Assembly (NCBI RefSeq): GCF_009725235.1
Contig: NZ_WJFC01000159.1
Location: forward strand, 1-31,986
Reading direction: 5' to 3'
Length of the DNA stretch: 31,986 nucleotides
Origin: Scytonema sp. UIC 10036
Lineage (GTDB): Bacteria; Cyanobacteriota; Cyanobacteriia; Cyanobacteriales; Nostocaceae
Position numbers and translations under genes: made by a program. Under the pieces are notes generated by a model that searched no databases, was not told the DNA's origin, and saw only the letters and a program-made list of their open reading frames with translations. Shown here piece by piece: positions 1 to 7,251 of this stretch. Position 1 is the first letter of the stretch, and every line of letters begins with the position of its first letter.

Positions 1-112
1 TTGGATTTTTGATTTTGGATTTTGGATTTTTGATTTTAGATTTTGGATTTTAGATTTTGGATTTTAGATTTTAGATTTTGGATTTTGGATTTTAGATTTT
101 GGATTTTGGATT
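1..112. repeat. Heptanucleotide tandem array, 16 units of TTNGATT
   Basis: Sixteen consecutive 7-base units fit TTNGATT, with variation only at the third base: G in nine units, A in five, T in two. The array starts at the window edge, so it may be longer. It ends just before the ribosome-binding region of the UDP-galactopyranose mutase gene. Heptameric short tandemly repeated repetitive sequences (STRRs) are a known feature of filamentous cyanobacteria. Confidence 0.95.
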
Positions 113-126
113 AATTAATTTTAGAT

Positions 127-133
127 AAGGAGA
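127..133 (+). promoter_or_regulatory. Ribosome binding site deciding the glf start
   Basis: AAGGAGA lies 6 bases before ATG 140. A GTG at 137 is also in frame, but the spacing to it would be only 3 bases, so ATG 140 is the better start. Confidence 0.75.
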
Positions 134-139
134 AATGTG

Positions 140-1273
140 ATGAGAGTGGATTGGCTGATTGTAGGGGCTGGATATTCTGCATGCGTTCTTGCTGAAAGAA
201 TTGCCAACGAGTTAGGACAACAAGTACTAATTGTAGAAAAACGAGACCATATCGGTGGAAATGCCTATGACTATTACAACGAACATGGCATTTTGGTACA
301 CAAATACGGTCCTCATATTTTCCACACTAAATCGAAGAAAGTCTGGGATTACTTATCCCAGTTTACTGAATGGCGACCTTATTACCACCACGTACTTGCT
401 GTAGTGGAAGGTAAGAAAGTTCCTTTACCATTTAATTTAAATACAATCTACGCTCTCTTTCCTCCCCGCTACGCTGAAAAGTTAGAGGAACAGCTTTTAG
501 AACACTTTGGTTTTGGAGTGAAAGTGCCAATTCTGAAGTTGCGGGAAACTGCTGTTGGAGATTTGGAGTTTCTCGCTAACTACATTTATGAAAATGTCTT
601 TGTCCGTTATACAGCTAAGCAGTGGGAACTAAAACCAGAGGATCTCGATCGCGGAGTCACAGGGCGCGTTCCAGTTTACATCAGCCGCGACAATCGCTAC
701 TTCCAAGATCCATACCAAGCAATGCCAAAGCACGGCTACACGGAAATGTTCCGCCGGATGCTGGCTCACCCCAACATCAAAGTACTTTTAAATGCAGACT
801 ATCGAGAAGTTATCAACGACATCAAATTCAACCGGATGGTTTACACTGGTCCCATTGATACCTTCTTTGATTATATGTATGGTGAGCTACCTTACCGCAG
901 CTTGCGCTTTCATTTTGAAACACTAGACCAAGAGCATTACCAAGAAGTCGGTACAGTTAACTACCCTAACGACTACGATATCACACGTATTACCGAGCAA
1001 AAGTATTTATCGGGGCAAACTTCACCCAAGACGACATTGGTTATGGAGTACCCTCAAGCTTACGTACCTGGTAAAAACGATCCTTACTACCCTATTCCGC
1101 GTGAGGAAAACCGCGAGCGTTACGATCTCTATCTCAAAGAAGTTCAGAAGCTCAAAGGTACAGTCATTTTTGCCGGACGACTTGCCGAATACAAGTACTA
1201 TGACATGGATCAAGCCGCATTACGAGCCTTAAGCTTGTTTGAGAAAGAGGTGGCTAATCCTATGCAGGAATAG
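140..1273 (+). CDS. glf: UDP-galactopyranose mutase
   Basis: Flavoenzyme that interconverts UDP-galactopyranose and UDP-galactofuranose in the cytoplasm, supplying galactofuranose for surface glycans. The 377-aa protein has the usual family length. It opens with an FAD-binding Rossmann motif (VGAGYSACVLAE, about residues 8-19), followed by the family motif YGPHIFHT near residue 57 and an IGGNAYD segment. Most members have a small residue after GAG where this protein has Y, but the fold signature is otherwise intact. It is the first gene of a polysaccharide cluster; the gene that follows is the ATPase of a glycan ABC exporter. ATG 140 is chosen because of the well-placed AAGGAGA; GTG 137 is the alternative. 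The identification rests on recognised motifs over the whole length. Confidence 0.95.
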   Translation: MRVDWLIVGAGYSACVLAERIANELGQQVLIVEKRDHIGGNAYDYYNEHGILVHKYGPHIFHTKSKKVWDYLSQFTEWRPYYHHVLAVVEGKKVPLPFNLNTIYALFPPRYAEKLEEQLLEHFGFGVKVPILKLRETAVGDLEFLANYIYENVFVRYTAKQWELKPEDLDRGVTGRVPVYISRDNRYFQDPYQAMPKHGYTEMFRRMLAHPNIKVLLNADYREVINDIKFNRMVYTGPIDTFFDYMYGELPYRSLRFHFETLDQEHYQEVGTVNYPNDYDITRITEQKYLSGQTSPKTTLVMEYPQAYVPGKNDPYYPIPREENRERYDLYLKEVQKLKGTVIFAGRLAEYKYYDMDQAALRALSLFEKEVANPMQE

Positions 1274-1414
1274 TCAATAACACGATGCAAAATTGAAGGA
1301 TGAATTTAACGATTTGTTTGAAATTATGAAATATAGTATTTTTGACTATCAAATTGCTATCTCTCTTTAGAGGTGTTGAATGCCTTAATTCCAAAGAAGG
1401 AGGAAGTAGCGCTG

Positions 1415-2716
1415 GTGTCTGACAAGGTGATTCGAGTTGAAAACCTGGGCAAAAAGTATATTCTGAGTCACCAGCACGAGGGAACTCAGTACAAGACTTT
1501 CCGTGATTTGATTGCTAATGGAGCAAGAGCACTGAGTCAAAAATTTTTGAAACCCTCGAAAAAGGAGACGTTTGATTTAGCCCGCGAGGAGTTTTGGGCT
1601 TTGAAGGATGTGTCCTTTGAAATTAACCAGGGCGATCGCATTGGTATCATAGGTCGAAATGGTGCAGGAAAATCAACACTCCTAAAAATTTTGAGTCGGA
1701 TTACAGAACCGACACAAGGAACTATCCGAGTTAAAGGTCGAGTTGCTAGTTTATTGGAGGTTGGAACGGGTTTTCATCCAGAACTAACAGGTAAAGAAAA
1801 TATTTTTTTGAACGGAGCAATCCTGGGAATGAGCAAGGCAGAAATTCAACATAAGTTTGATGAAATTGTTGCCTTTGCAGAAGTTGAAAAGTTTTTAGAT
1901 ACGCCAGTTAAACGTTATTCATCGGGAATGTACGTGCGATTGGCGTTTGCAGTTGCAGCCCATCTAGAACCAGAAATACTTATTGTAGATGAAGTGCTAG
2001 CAGTCGGAGATACACAATTTCAAAAGAAGTGTTTGGGAAAAATGGAGGATGTATCAGCTAAGGAGGGAAGGACAGTTTTATTTGTTAGCCATAGTATGAA
2101 TGCGGTGGAGTCGCTTTGCAATCGAGGGATCGTGCTTGAGTCAGGTAAACTATATGTAGACACCGGAGCACAGGAGGCAATTAGCGCTTATTTAGAAAAA
2201 ACGCACAAACTCATGCATGAAACTTCTCTAGCTGAACGAACAGATCGCAGAGGTTCTGGTAAAGTGAAAGCAATTAGCTTCAAAGTTTTAGATGCAGAAG
2301 AGAATGAAGTTAATACCTTACAGTCCGGTAAAGATTATTATTTTGAAGTTGGCTACCTCAATAATACAGGACACCCTCTGAGTAATGTTGTTTTTAGCTT
2401 TGATTTTTTAGATGAGAAAGGGAACACGATTTTATTGTTTCGGACTAATTTTACCAATGATAATATAACTGTAGAACCTGATGCAGGTTATGTCAGATGT
2501 AAGGTCAATAATTTACCACTAGCTAATGGTTCTTACCACTTTTTGATATTTCTTTCTCATGGCGAGCAAGAAATATTAGATTGGGTTGACGATGCAGCAT
2601 CTATTAAGGTAGAAGGAGGAGACTTTTTCGGAACTGGAAACCCAGGATTGCCAAATAGTTGCAAGATTTTAGCAAAAGCTGAATGGTCTGCCCTACACGC
2701 TCCCCGAATTCTCTAG
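1415..2716 (+). CDS. Wzt-type polysaccharide ABC transporter ATPase
   Basis: ATP-binding subunit of an ABC-2 type exporter for O-antigen or capsule-like glycans. The nucleotide-binding domain occupies about residues 5-255: Walker A GRNGAGKST near residue 80, the atypical signature YSSGM near 170, Walker B ILIVDEVLAVGD near 195 and an H-loop in VSHSM. A second domain of about 170 residues follows, matching the Wzt C-terminal beta-sandwich that recognises the modified glycan end in studied systems. GTG 1415 is preferred because a strong AAGGAGG lies at 1397-1403 and the protein then begins MSDKVIRVENLGKKY. An in-frame GTG at 1373 would add 14 residues but has no proper ribosome binding site. 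No permease (Wzm) is present downstream; it may be upstream of the window. The stop codon lies inside a large perfect palindrome. Confidence 0.93.
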   Translation: MSDKVIRVENLGKKYILSHQHEGTQYKTFRDLIANGARALSQKFLKPSKKETFDLAREEFWALKDVSFEINQGDRIGIIGRNGAGKSTLLKILSRITEPTQGTIRVKGRVASLLEVGTGFHPELTGKENIFLNGAILGMSKAEIQHKFDEIVAFAEVEKFLDTPVKRYSSGMYVRLAFAVAAHLEPEILIVDEVLAVGDTQFQKKCLGKMEDVSAKEGRTVLFVSHSMNAVESLCNRGIVLESGKLYVDTGAQEAISAYLEKTHKLMHETSLAERTDRRGSGKVKAISFKVLDAEENEVNTLQSGKDYYFEVGYLNNTGHPLSNVVFSFDFLDEKGNTILLFRTNFTNDNITVEPDAGYVRCKVNNLPLANGSYHFLIFLSHGEQEILDWVDDAASIKVEGGDFFGTGNPGLPNSCKILAKAEWSALHAPRIL

Positions 2717-2750
2717 AACCCCGACTTCTTAAAGAAGTCGGGGTTCTAGA
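2712..2750. repeat. Perfect 19-bp inverted repeat overlapping a stop codon
   Basis: Arms 2712-2730 and 2732-2750 are exact reverse complements around a single A; the core is AACCCCGACTTCTT. The TAG stop of the Wzt-type gene (2714-2716) is inside the left arm. It could form a hairpin terminator, but no run of T follows. It resembles a palindrome I recall as dispersed in Nostocales genomes; that recollection cannot be checked here. Confidence 0.9.
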
Positions 2751-2900
2751 CTAATAGGGAATCTTATAAACTTATCTTAAACATCAGAAGATATGATATA
2801 AATCCAAAGAATTGTGAAAAGATAGTTATTCAGGAGCTTGTCGAGCGCAAATTGTCAGAAATTGCAGAGTTATAAAATATTTATATCTAAATCAAGAACA

Positions 2901-3866
2901 ATGCAAATTTCAGTGATTATTCCAACTTATAATCGATCGCATCTCCTCTTACAAGCTCTTAAAAGTCTGCAAGAGCAAACACTAAAAAGCTTTGAACTCT
3001 TGGTTGTTGATAACGCTGCTGACCTAAAAATTGAAAGTATGGTAGCAGACTTTAATCAAACGGCAAAAGTACTTGTTAAGTACGTTTCTGAACCTCAACT
3101 TGGATTACACAATGCTCGCCACGCTGGTGCAAATGCAGCAAAAGGTGATGTTTTAGTTTTCACAGATGATGATGCTACCTTTGATGCAAACTGGCTCCTG
3201 AGTTATGCTCAAGCTTTCTCAGAACATCCAGAAATGGTAGCTGCAGGTGGTCCAGTGCGCCCTGTCTGGGAAGCACCTCCTCCGCAGTGGTTGCTAGAGT
3301 ACATGGGAGATTCTAAGATGTTCACCATACTGAGTCTTATGGAACCTTATGCTGAATTTCGTCTCGATCCCCAAGGGTTTTTCTTTGGAGTCAATATGGC
3401 AATTCGGCGAGATGTGTTATTCAAGATGGGCGGCTTTAATCCAGAAAGCTTTGGTGATATTTGGTTGGGAGATGGAGAAAGCGGGCTTAATCGCAAGCTA
3501 TGGAAAGATAATTTGCTAGTTGGTTATGTACCAGATGCGATCGTTCATCATCATATTCCACCATCACGCATGACAGTTGATTACTTCTGTCGTCGTGTAG
3601 CTAATGAAGGAGCTTGTGATATGTATTCCTACTATCACAAAGCAATTCCAAATCGGCTTCATCTTCTAACGCACGTTGTTCAAATTGCAGTCAAGAATAA
3701 GTTTTGGCTAAAATCCCTACTAACTCAGAAACGAAACGCTCCGTCTGCTTTAGATATTAAACTCAATGCTGCTAGAAGCCAATCTCAAATTAAATATATT
3801 TTTCGATTAATATTCGATCGCGACTTTCAAAAATTAGTTCTGCGACAAAACTGGTTGTGCAATTAA
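2901..3866 (+). CDS. Glycosyltransferase family 2
   Basis: A predicted inverting GT-A glycosyltransferase that transfers a sugar from a nucleotide sugar during glycan assembly at the inner membrane or in the cytosol. The 321-aa protein starts directly with the nucleotide-binding strand ISVIIPTYNRS (residues 3-13). An acidic metal-binding motif TDDD follows at 88-91, with a GGFNPE segment and an LGDGE acceptor/catalytic region further on. No transmembrane segment is evident. The open frame extends upstream to a TTG at 2838, but the family begins at the first beta strand, so ATG 2901 is taken as the start even though its ribosome binding site is weak. It lies 184 bases after the Wzt-type gene and 39 bases before the next gene. 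The sugar donor and acceptor cannot be deduced from sequence. Confidence 0.9.
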   Translation: MQISVIIPTYNRSHLLLQALKSLQEQTLKSFELLVVDNAADLKIESMVADFNQTAKVLVKYVSEPQLGLHNARHAGANAAKGDVLVFTDDDATFDANWLLSYAQAFSEHPEMVAAGGPVRPVWEAPPPQWLLEYMGDSKMFTILSLMEPYAEFRLDPQGFFFGVNMAIRRDVLFKMGGFNPESFGDIWLGDGESGLNRKLWKDNLLVGYVPDAIVHHHIPPSRMTVDYFCRRVANEGACDMYSYYHKAIPNRLHLLTHVVQIAVKNKFWLKSLLTQKRNAPSALDIKLNAARSQSQIKYIFRLIFDRDFQKLVLRQNWLCN

Positions 3867-3905
3867 CTAAACTATAGCAAATTATTAGAAAGGAGAAATA
3901 ATTGG

Positions 3906-4811
3906 ATGAATAACACTAAAATTACATTCTTTATGATTGTGACCGATCGCGATGTAGTTATTGCGGATTATGCAGTCAGAAGCTATGCCAAGGTAAAGGG
4001 GATTCCGTTTAAACTACGCGTATATTCTAATTGGGTGAGTTCGGCTCTTAAAAAAAAGTATTTTTCTTCTTGGCGGAAATTTGAATTTGTAGAAATTGTA
4101 GAAAATGAATGGCAAACTGATGATAAAAAACCAATCGATCCTAAATTGGAAGGACCGTTTGAAAAATGTGCAACTATTTGGGATAGAGAATTAAAGAAAA
4201 TTGAAACGCCGTATCATGCAACTGTAGATGCCGATTTTGAAATTTTAAATACAAAATTCATTCCAGTGATGTTGGAGCAACTGGAGAGAAACCCTAATTT
4301 AGTTGCAATTTCAACTGACTATTATCCAACCAATCCTGAATGCTATGATTCTTATTCTGATGAAGTTATCTGTCTAAATGAACGTTGGAATACTTGGTTT
4401 TGTATTTACAAGCAAAAAGCGCTACAGTGTAATGTCTCTCATGCGTACTATGAAGAAATAGTTTCTGGAACAGTCCGACGTAATGCTTGGGATGAAACTG
4501 CTTACTTTCAAAAGACTCTTAAGGATATTTACGGGTTTGATTTAGAGGTTTTAGATTTTAAATATCAGCCCTGCTTTATTCACTATGGTGCATTCAGTAA
4601 AAATGTAGCCATTGATGAAACAAATGTTGCCATTTATCGTCAGTTACAGATTCTTCGGAAGAATGGGCTGTTTGGCAACCGCGACACTATTACAAAAAAA
4701 ATGGCTGAAAAGTTAGACAAAATTATCTTTGGTCGAGTAGATAGAACAAAGTATGTAGATGGTTGGGGTAAGGATAGAGATGAAAATAACAAATTATTAG
4801 AAGCTAAATAG
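3906..4811 (+). CDS. Putative glycosyltransferase (GT-A-like), family not recognised
   Basis: A 301-aa protein with no family I can name with certainty. It opens with a beta-strand segment (KITFFMIVTDRD, residues 5-16) and carries a DAD triplet at 108-110 in the context YHATVDADFEILNT, which resembles the DXD metal and nucleotide-sugar motif of GT-A glycosyltransferases. A YFQKTL...DIYGF segment around residue 200 and a C-terminal charged tail follow. It has no signal peptide or membrane segment. AAGGAGA at 3890-3896 supports ATG 3906. Placement between a GT2 enzyme and sugar-modifying genes supports a role in glycan assembly. It could instead be a non-catalytic nucleotide-sugar-binding protein. 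Confidence 0.72.
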   Translation: MNNTKITFFMIVTDRDVVIADYAVRSYAKVKGIPFKLRVYSNWVSSALKKKYFSSWRKFEFVEIVENEWQTDDKKPIDPKLEGPFEKCATIWDRELKKIETPYHATVDADFEILNTKFIPVMLEQLERNPNLVAISTDYYPTNPECYDSYSDEVICLNERWNTWFCIYKQKALQCNVSHAYYEEIVSGTVRRNAWDETAYFQKTLKDIYGFDLEVLDFKYQPCFIHYGAFSKNVAIDETNVAIYRQLQILRKNGLFGNRDTITKKMAEKLDKIIFGRVDRTKYVDGWGKDRDENNKLLEAK

Positions 4812-4866
4812 AAAATGAAGTCTGTTTTCCCACAATAAACAATTAGATTAATGAGGTTAGTTGGCC

Positions 4867-5310
4867 ATGCTTGAAGAAATTCGTTACCATAATGAACTCC
4901 TAGCTCTGATTATTTCTCGTGATTTTAACAAGCCAGGAATTCACTTTTTCACGCCGAACGAACTATCTCAGCAGTTGGCGTATATGCGCCATCCGGTGGG
5001 TAAAGTCATCGAACCCCATGTCCACAACCCCGTAACCCGTGAAGTGCAATACACTCAGGAAGTCTTATTTATCAAAAAAGGTAAGCTGCGTGTAGACTTT
5101 TACAATACACAGCAGCAATATCTAGAAAGCCGCATCTTAGAATCTGGAGATGTTATTCTTTTAGTGGCTGGTGGTCATGGTTTTGAGGTGTTAGAAGAAA
5201 TTGAAATGATAGAAGTCAAACAAGGTCCCTATGTCGGCGAGCAAGACAAAACCAGATTTAGCGGGATCGCTTCTACAGAGACTAAAATAGTTCAGCTAGC
5301 AAACCAATGA
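4867..5310 (+). CDS. Cupin-fold protein, possible sugar isomerase/epimerase-like
   Basis: A 147-aa single-domain cupin. The likely metal ligands fit the classical pattern: H51 and H53 (PHVHN), E65 and H104 (GGHGFEV). The fold and neighbourhood suggest action on a nucleotide-linked keto-sugar, as for FdtA or RmlC-like enzymes that precede sugar aminotransferases, but the exact reaction is inference. ATG 4867 is preferred over an in-frame TTG at 4861 because GAGG at 4853-4856 is better spaced from it. The TGA stop (5308-5310) falls within the first unit of a heptamer array whose last unit contains the start codon of the next gene, so the two genes are probably cotranscribed. Confidence 0.82.
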   Translation: MLEEIRYHNELLALIISRDFNKPGIHFFTPNELSQQLAYMRHPVGKVIEPHVHNPVTREVQYTQEVLFIKKGKLRVDFYNTQQQYLESRILESGDVILLVAGGHGFEVLEEIEMIEVKQGPYVGEQDKTRFSGIASTETKIVQLANQ

Positions 5311-5369
5311 CAAATGACTTTTGACAAATGACTTTTGACAAATGACTTTTGACAAATGACCAATGACAA
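5307..5369. repeat. Nine-unit heptamer array joining two genes
   Basis: Nine consecutive 7-base units fit WTGACNN: ATGACAA, ATGACTT, TTGACAA, ATGACTT, TTGACAA, ATGACTT, TTGACAA, ATGACCA, ATGACAA. The first unit holds the TGA stop of the cupin gene and the last holds the ATG start of the aminotransferase, so the array is the complete intergenic spacer. No purine-rich Shine-Dalgarno sequence is present inside it. Confidence 0.95.
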
Positions 5370-6487
5370 ACATAGAGCCAATTCCAGTTAACCAACCACT
5401 ACTAGATGGTAACGAAAAGAAGTACTTATTGGAATGCATTGAAACCGGGTGGATTTCTTCTGAGGGACCATTTGTCAAAAAATTTGAAGAACAATTTGCC
5501 GCTCGTATGGGGCGCAAGTATGGTATAGCTGTCAGCAATGGTTCTGTTGCTCTTGACGCCGCAGTTGCAGCACTGGAAATTCAACCGGGCGATGAGGTCA
5601 TTTTACCTACGTTTACAATTATTTCTTGTGCAGCTGCGATCGCCCGCAGTGGTGCTGTCCCTGTTGTGGTAGACTGTGACCCCGATACCTGGAATATGGA
5701 TGTCAGCCAGATTGAGGACAAAATTACCGCAAAAACAAAAGCTTTAATGGTGGTTCACATCTACGGGCTTCCTGTAGATATGGAACCATTGTTAGCATTA
5801 GCTGACAAATACGGGCTGCAAGTCATTGAAGATGCAGCAGAAATGCACGGTCAAACCTATAAAGGACAACCCTGCGGCAGTTTCGGTGCTATCAGTACAT
5901 TCAGTTTCTACCCGAACAAGCATATCACAACTGGTGAGGGAGGAATGCTACTGACCGATGACGATCGCCTAGCACAGCGCTGTCGTTCTTTACGCAATTT
6001 GTGTTTCCAACCCCAAAAACGTTTTGTCCATGAAGAATTAGGTTGGAATATGCGGATGACAAATTTACAAGCAGCGCTTGGAGTTGCTCAATTAGAGCGA
6101 TTGGACGAATTTGTTGTTCGTAAAAGGTACATCGGACAACGCTACACGGAACTCTTATCAGATGTACCTGGTTTACAACTTCCCTTACCACAAACAGGCT
6201 ATGCAGACAACATCTATTGGGTATATGGTGTTGTTTTAAAAAATGAAGTACCTTTTGATGCTGAGGAAGCAATGCGACGCTTAGCTCAGTTAAAAATTGG
6301 GACTCGTCCTTTTTTCTGGCCCATGCACGAGCAGCCCGTGTTCCGAAACATGGGATTATTTGATGGCGTGTCTTGCCCTGTTTCAGAAAAGATAGCCCGT
6401 CGTGGGATGTATATTCCTAGTGGAATGGCACTAACAGATGAACAGATTTCTCAGGTAGCAAAATCCCTTAAGGAGATTTTGACATGA
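5363..6487 (+). CDS. DegT/DnrJ/EryC1-family sugar aminotransferase
   Basis: PLP-dependent enzyme that aminates a nucleotide-linked keto-sugar. It is full length (374 aa). Key residues: D157 in VIEDAAE, which should contact the cofactor ring nitrogen, and K186 in the segment NKHITTGEGGM, the expected Schiff-base lysine. The HGQTYKGQPCGSFG context and the NKHITTGEGG motif resemble GDP-perosamine synthase-type 4-aminotransferases, so a 4-amino-4,6-dideoxyhexose product is plausible. Other VioA-subfamily substrates are possible. The start ATG 5363 sits in the last unit of a heptamer array and lacks a recognisable ribosome binding site; translation may be coupled to the cupin gene. The stop overlaps the methyltransferase start (ATGA). 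Confidence 0.92.
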   Translation: MTNIEPIPVNQPLLDGNEKKYLLECIETGWISSEGPFVKKFEEQFAARMGRKYGIAVSNGSVALDAAVAALEIQPGDEVILPTFTIISCAAAIARSGAVPVVVDCDPDTWNMDVSQIEDKITAKTKALMVVHIYGLPVDMEPLLALADKYGLQVIEDAAEMHGQTYKGQPCGSFGAISTFSFYPNKHITTGEGGMLLTDDDRLAQRCRSLRNLCFQPQKRFVHEELGWNMRMTNLQAALGVAQLERLDEFVVRKRYIGQRYTELLSDVPGLQLPLPQTGYADNIYWVYGVVLKNEVPFDAEEAMRRLAQLKIGTRPFFWPMHEQPVFRNMGLFDGVSCPVSEKIARRGMYIPSGMALTDEQISQVAKSLKEILT

Positions 6488-7251
6488 ATGTATTTGGTAA
6501 CTACGCTCGTTACTACGATTTACTCTACCGTGATAAAGACTACGTTGGAGAAGCCCAATTTATTCGTCAGTTACTGCAAATTCATGCATCTGATGCGATC
6601 TCTATTTTGGAGTTAGGTTGTGGTACGGGGCTCCATGCTGTCCTCCTAGCAAAAGAGGGGTATCAGGTTCATGGCGTGGATATCAGTACACAAATGCTAG
6701 AGATATCGCAATCTCGTCTTGCACAACTACCTTTAGACATAGCTTCAAGATTAAAATTTTCCCAAGGAGATATACGTTTGTTTCGCACGAAGCAGCAGTT
6801 TGATGCGATCGTTTCGCTGTTTCATGTGGTAAGCTATCAAACAACCAATAAAGCACTCCAAGCAACTTTTGCTACAGTCAAATCTCATCTCAAGCCTGGA
6901 GGAGTGTTTATTTTTGATGCTTGGTACGGCCCTGCTGTGTTAAGCGATCGTCCCACTACTCGGATTAAACGACTAGAGGATGAAGAAGTCACAATTACCA
7001 GAATTGCTGAACCTGTAATGTATGCTAATGAGAATTTGGTGGATGTTAACTATCAAATTTTCATCAAGGATAAAAACAGCGGTGTGCTTGAAGAACTACA
7101 GGAAACTCACTGTATGCGTTATTTGTTTAAGCCAGAAATAGAGTTGCTACTGCAGCAATTTCAGATGGAGTTACTCGAATATCGGGAGTGGATGAGCGAT
7201 CGAGAACCAGGATTTGATACTTGGGGAGTTTACTTTGTAGTGAGAATTTAG
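6484..7251 (+). CDS. Class I SAM-dependent methyltransferase, likely amino-sugar N-methyltransferase
   Basis: A 255-aa Rossmann methyltransferase. Motif I is LELGCGTGL (residues 42-50) and the acidic loop after strand 2 is VDIS (65-68); a GDIRLF segment forms the expected motif II region. The N-terminal YARYYDLLYRDKDYVGEA resembles the TylM1/DesVI type of nucleotide-amino-sugar N-methyltransferase. The ATG overlaps the aminotransferase stop by 4 bases (ATGA at 6484-6487), so the pair is translationally coupled. This context favours methylation of the amino group made by the upstream enzyme; O-methylation of the glycan end, as in Wzt-dependent chain termination, is the alternative. The next gene starts immediately after the stop. 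Confidence 0.88.
   Translation: MNVFGNYARYYDLLYRDKDYVGEAQFIRQLLQIHASDAISILELGCGTGLHAVLLAKEGYQVHGVDISTQMLEISQSRLAQLPLDIASRLKFSQGDIRLFRTKQQFDAIVSLFHVVSYQTTNKALQATFATVKSHLKPGGVFIFDAWYGPAVLSDRPTTRIKRLEDEEVTITRIAEPVMYANENLVDVNYQIFIKDKNSGVLEELQETHCMRYLFKPEIELLLQQFQMELLEYREWMSDREPGFDTWGVYFVVRI

Noticed and set aside
5307..5369. CRISPR-like repeat array
   Set aside because: Units are 7 bases without spacers; this is a tandem repeat, not a CRISPR.
5925..6272. Minus-strand frame of 115 codons
   Set aside because: Antisense to the aminotransferase, whose motifs are continuous over this stretch.
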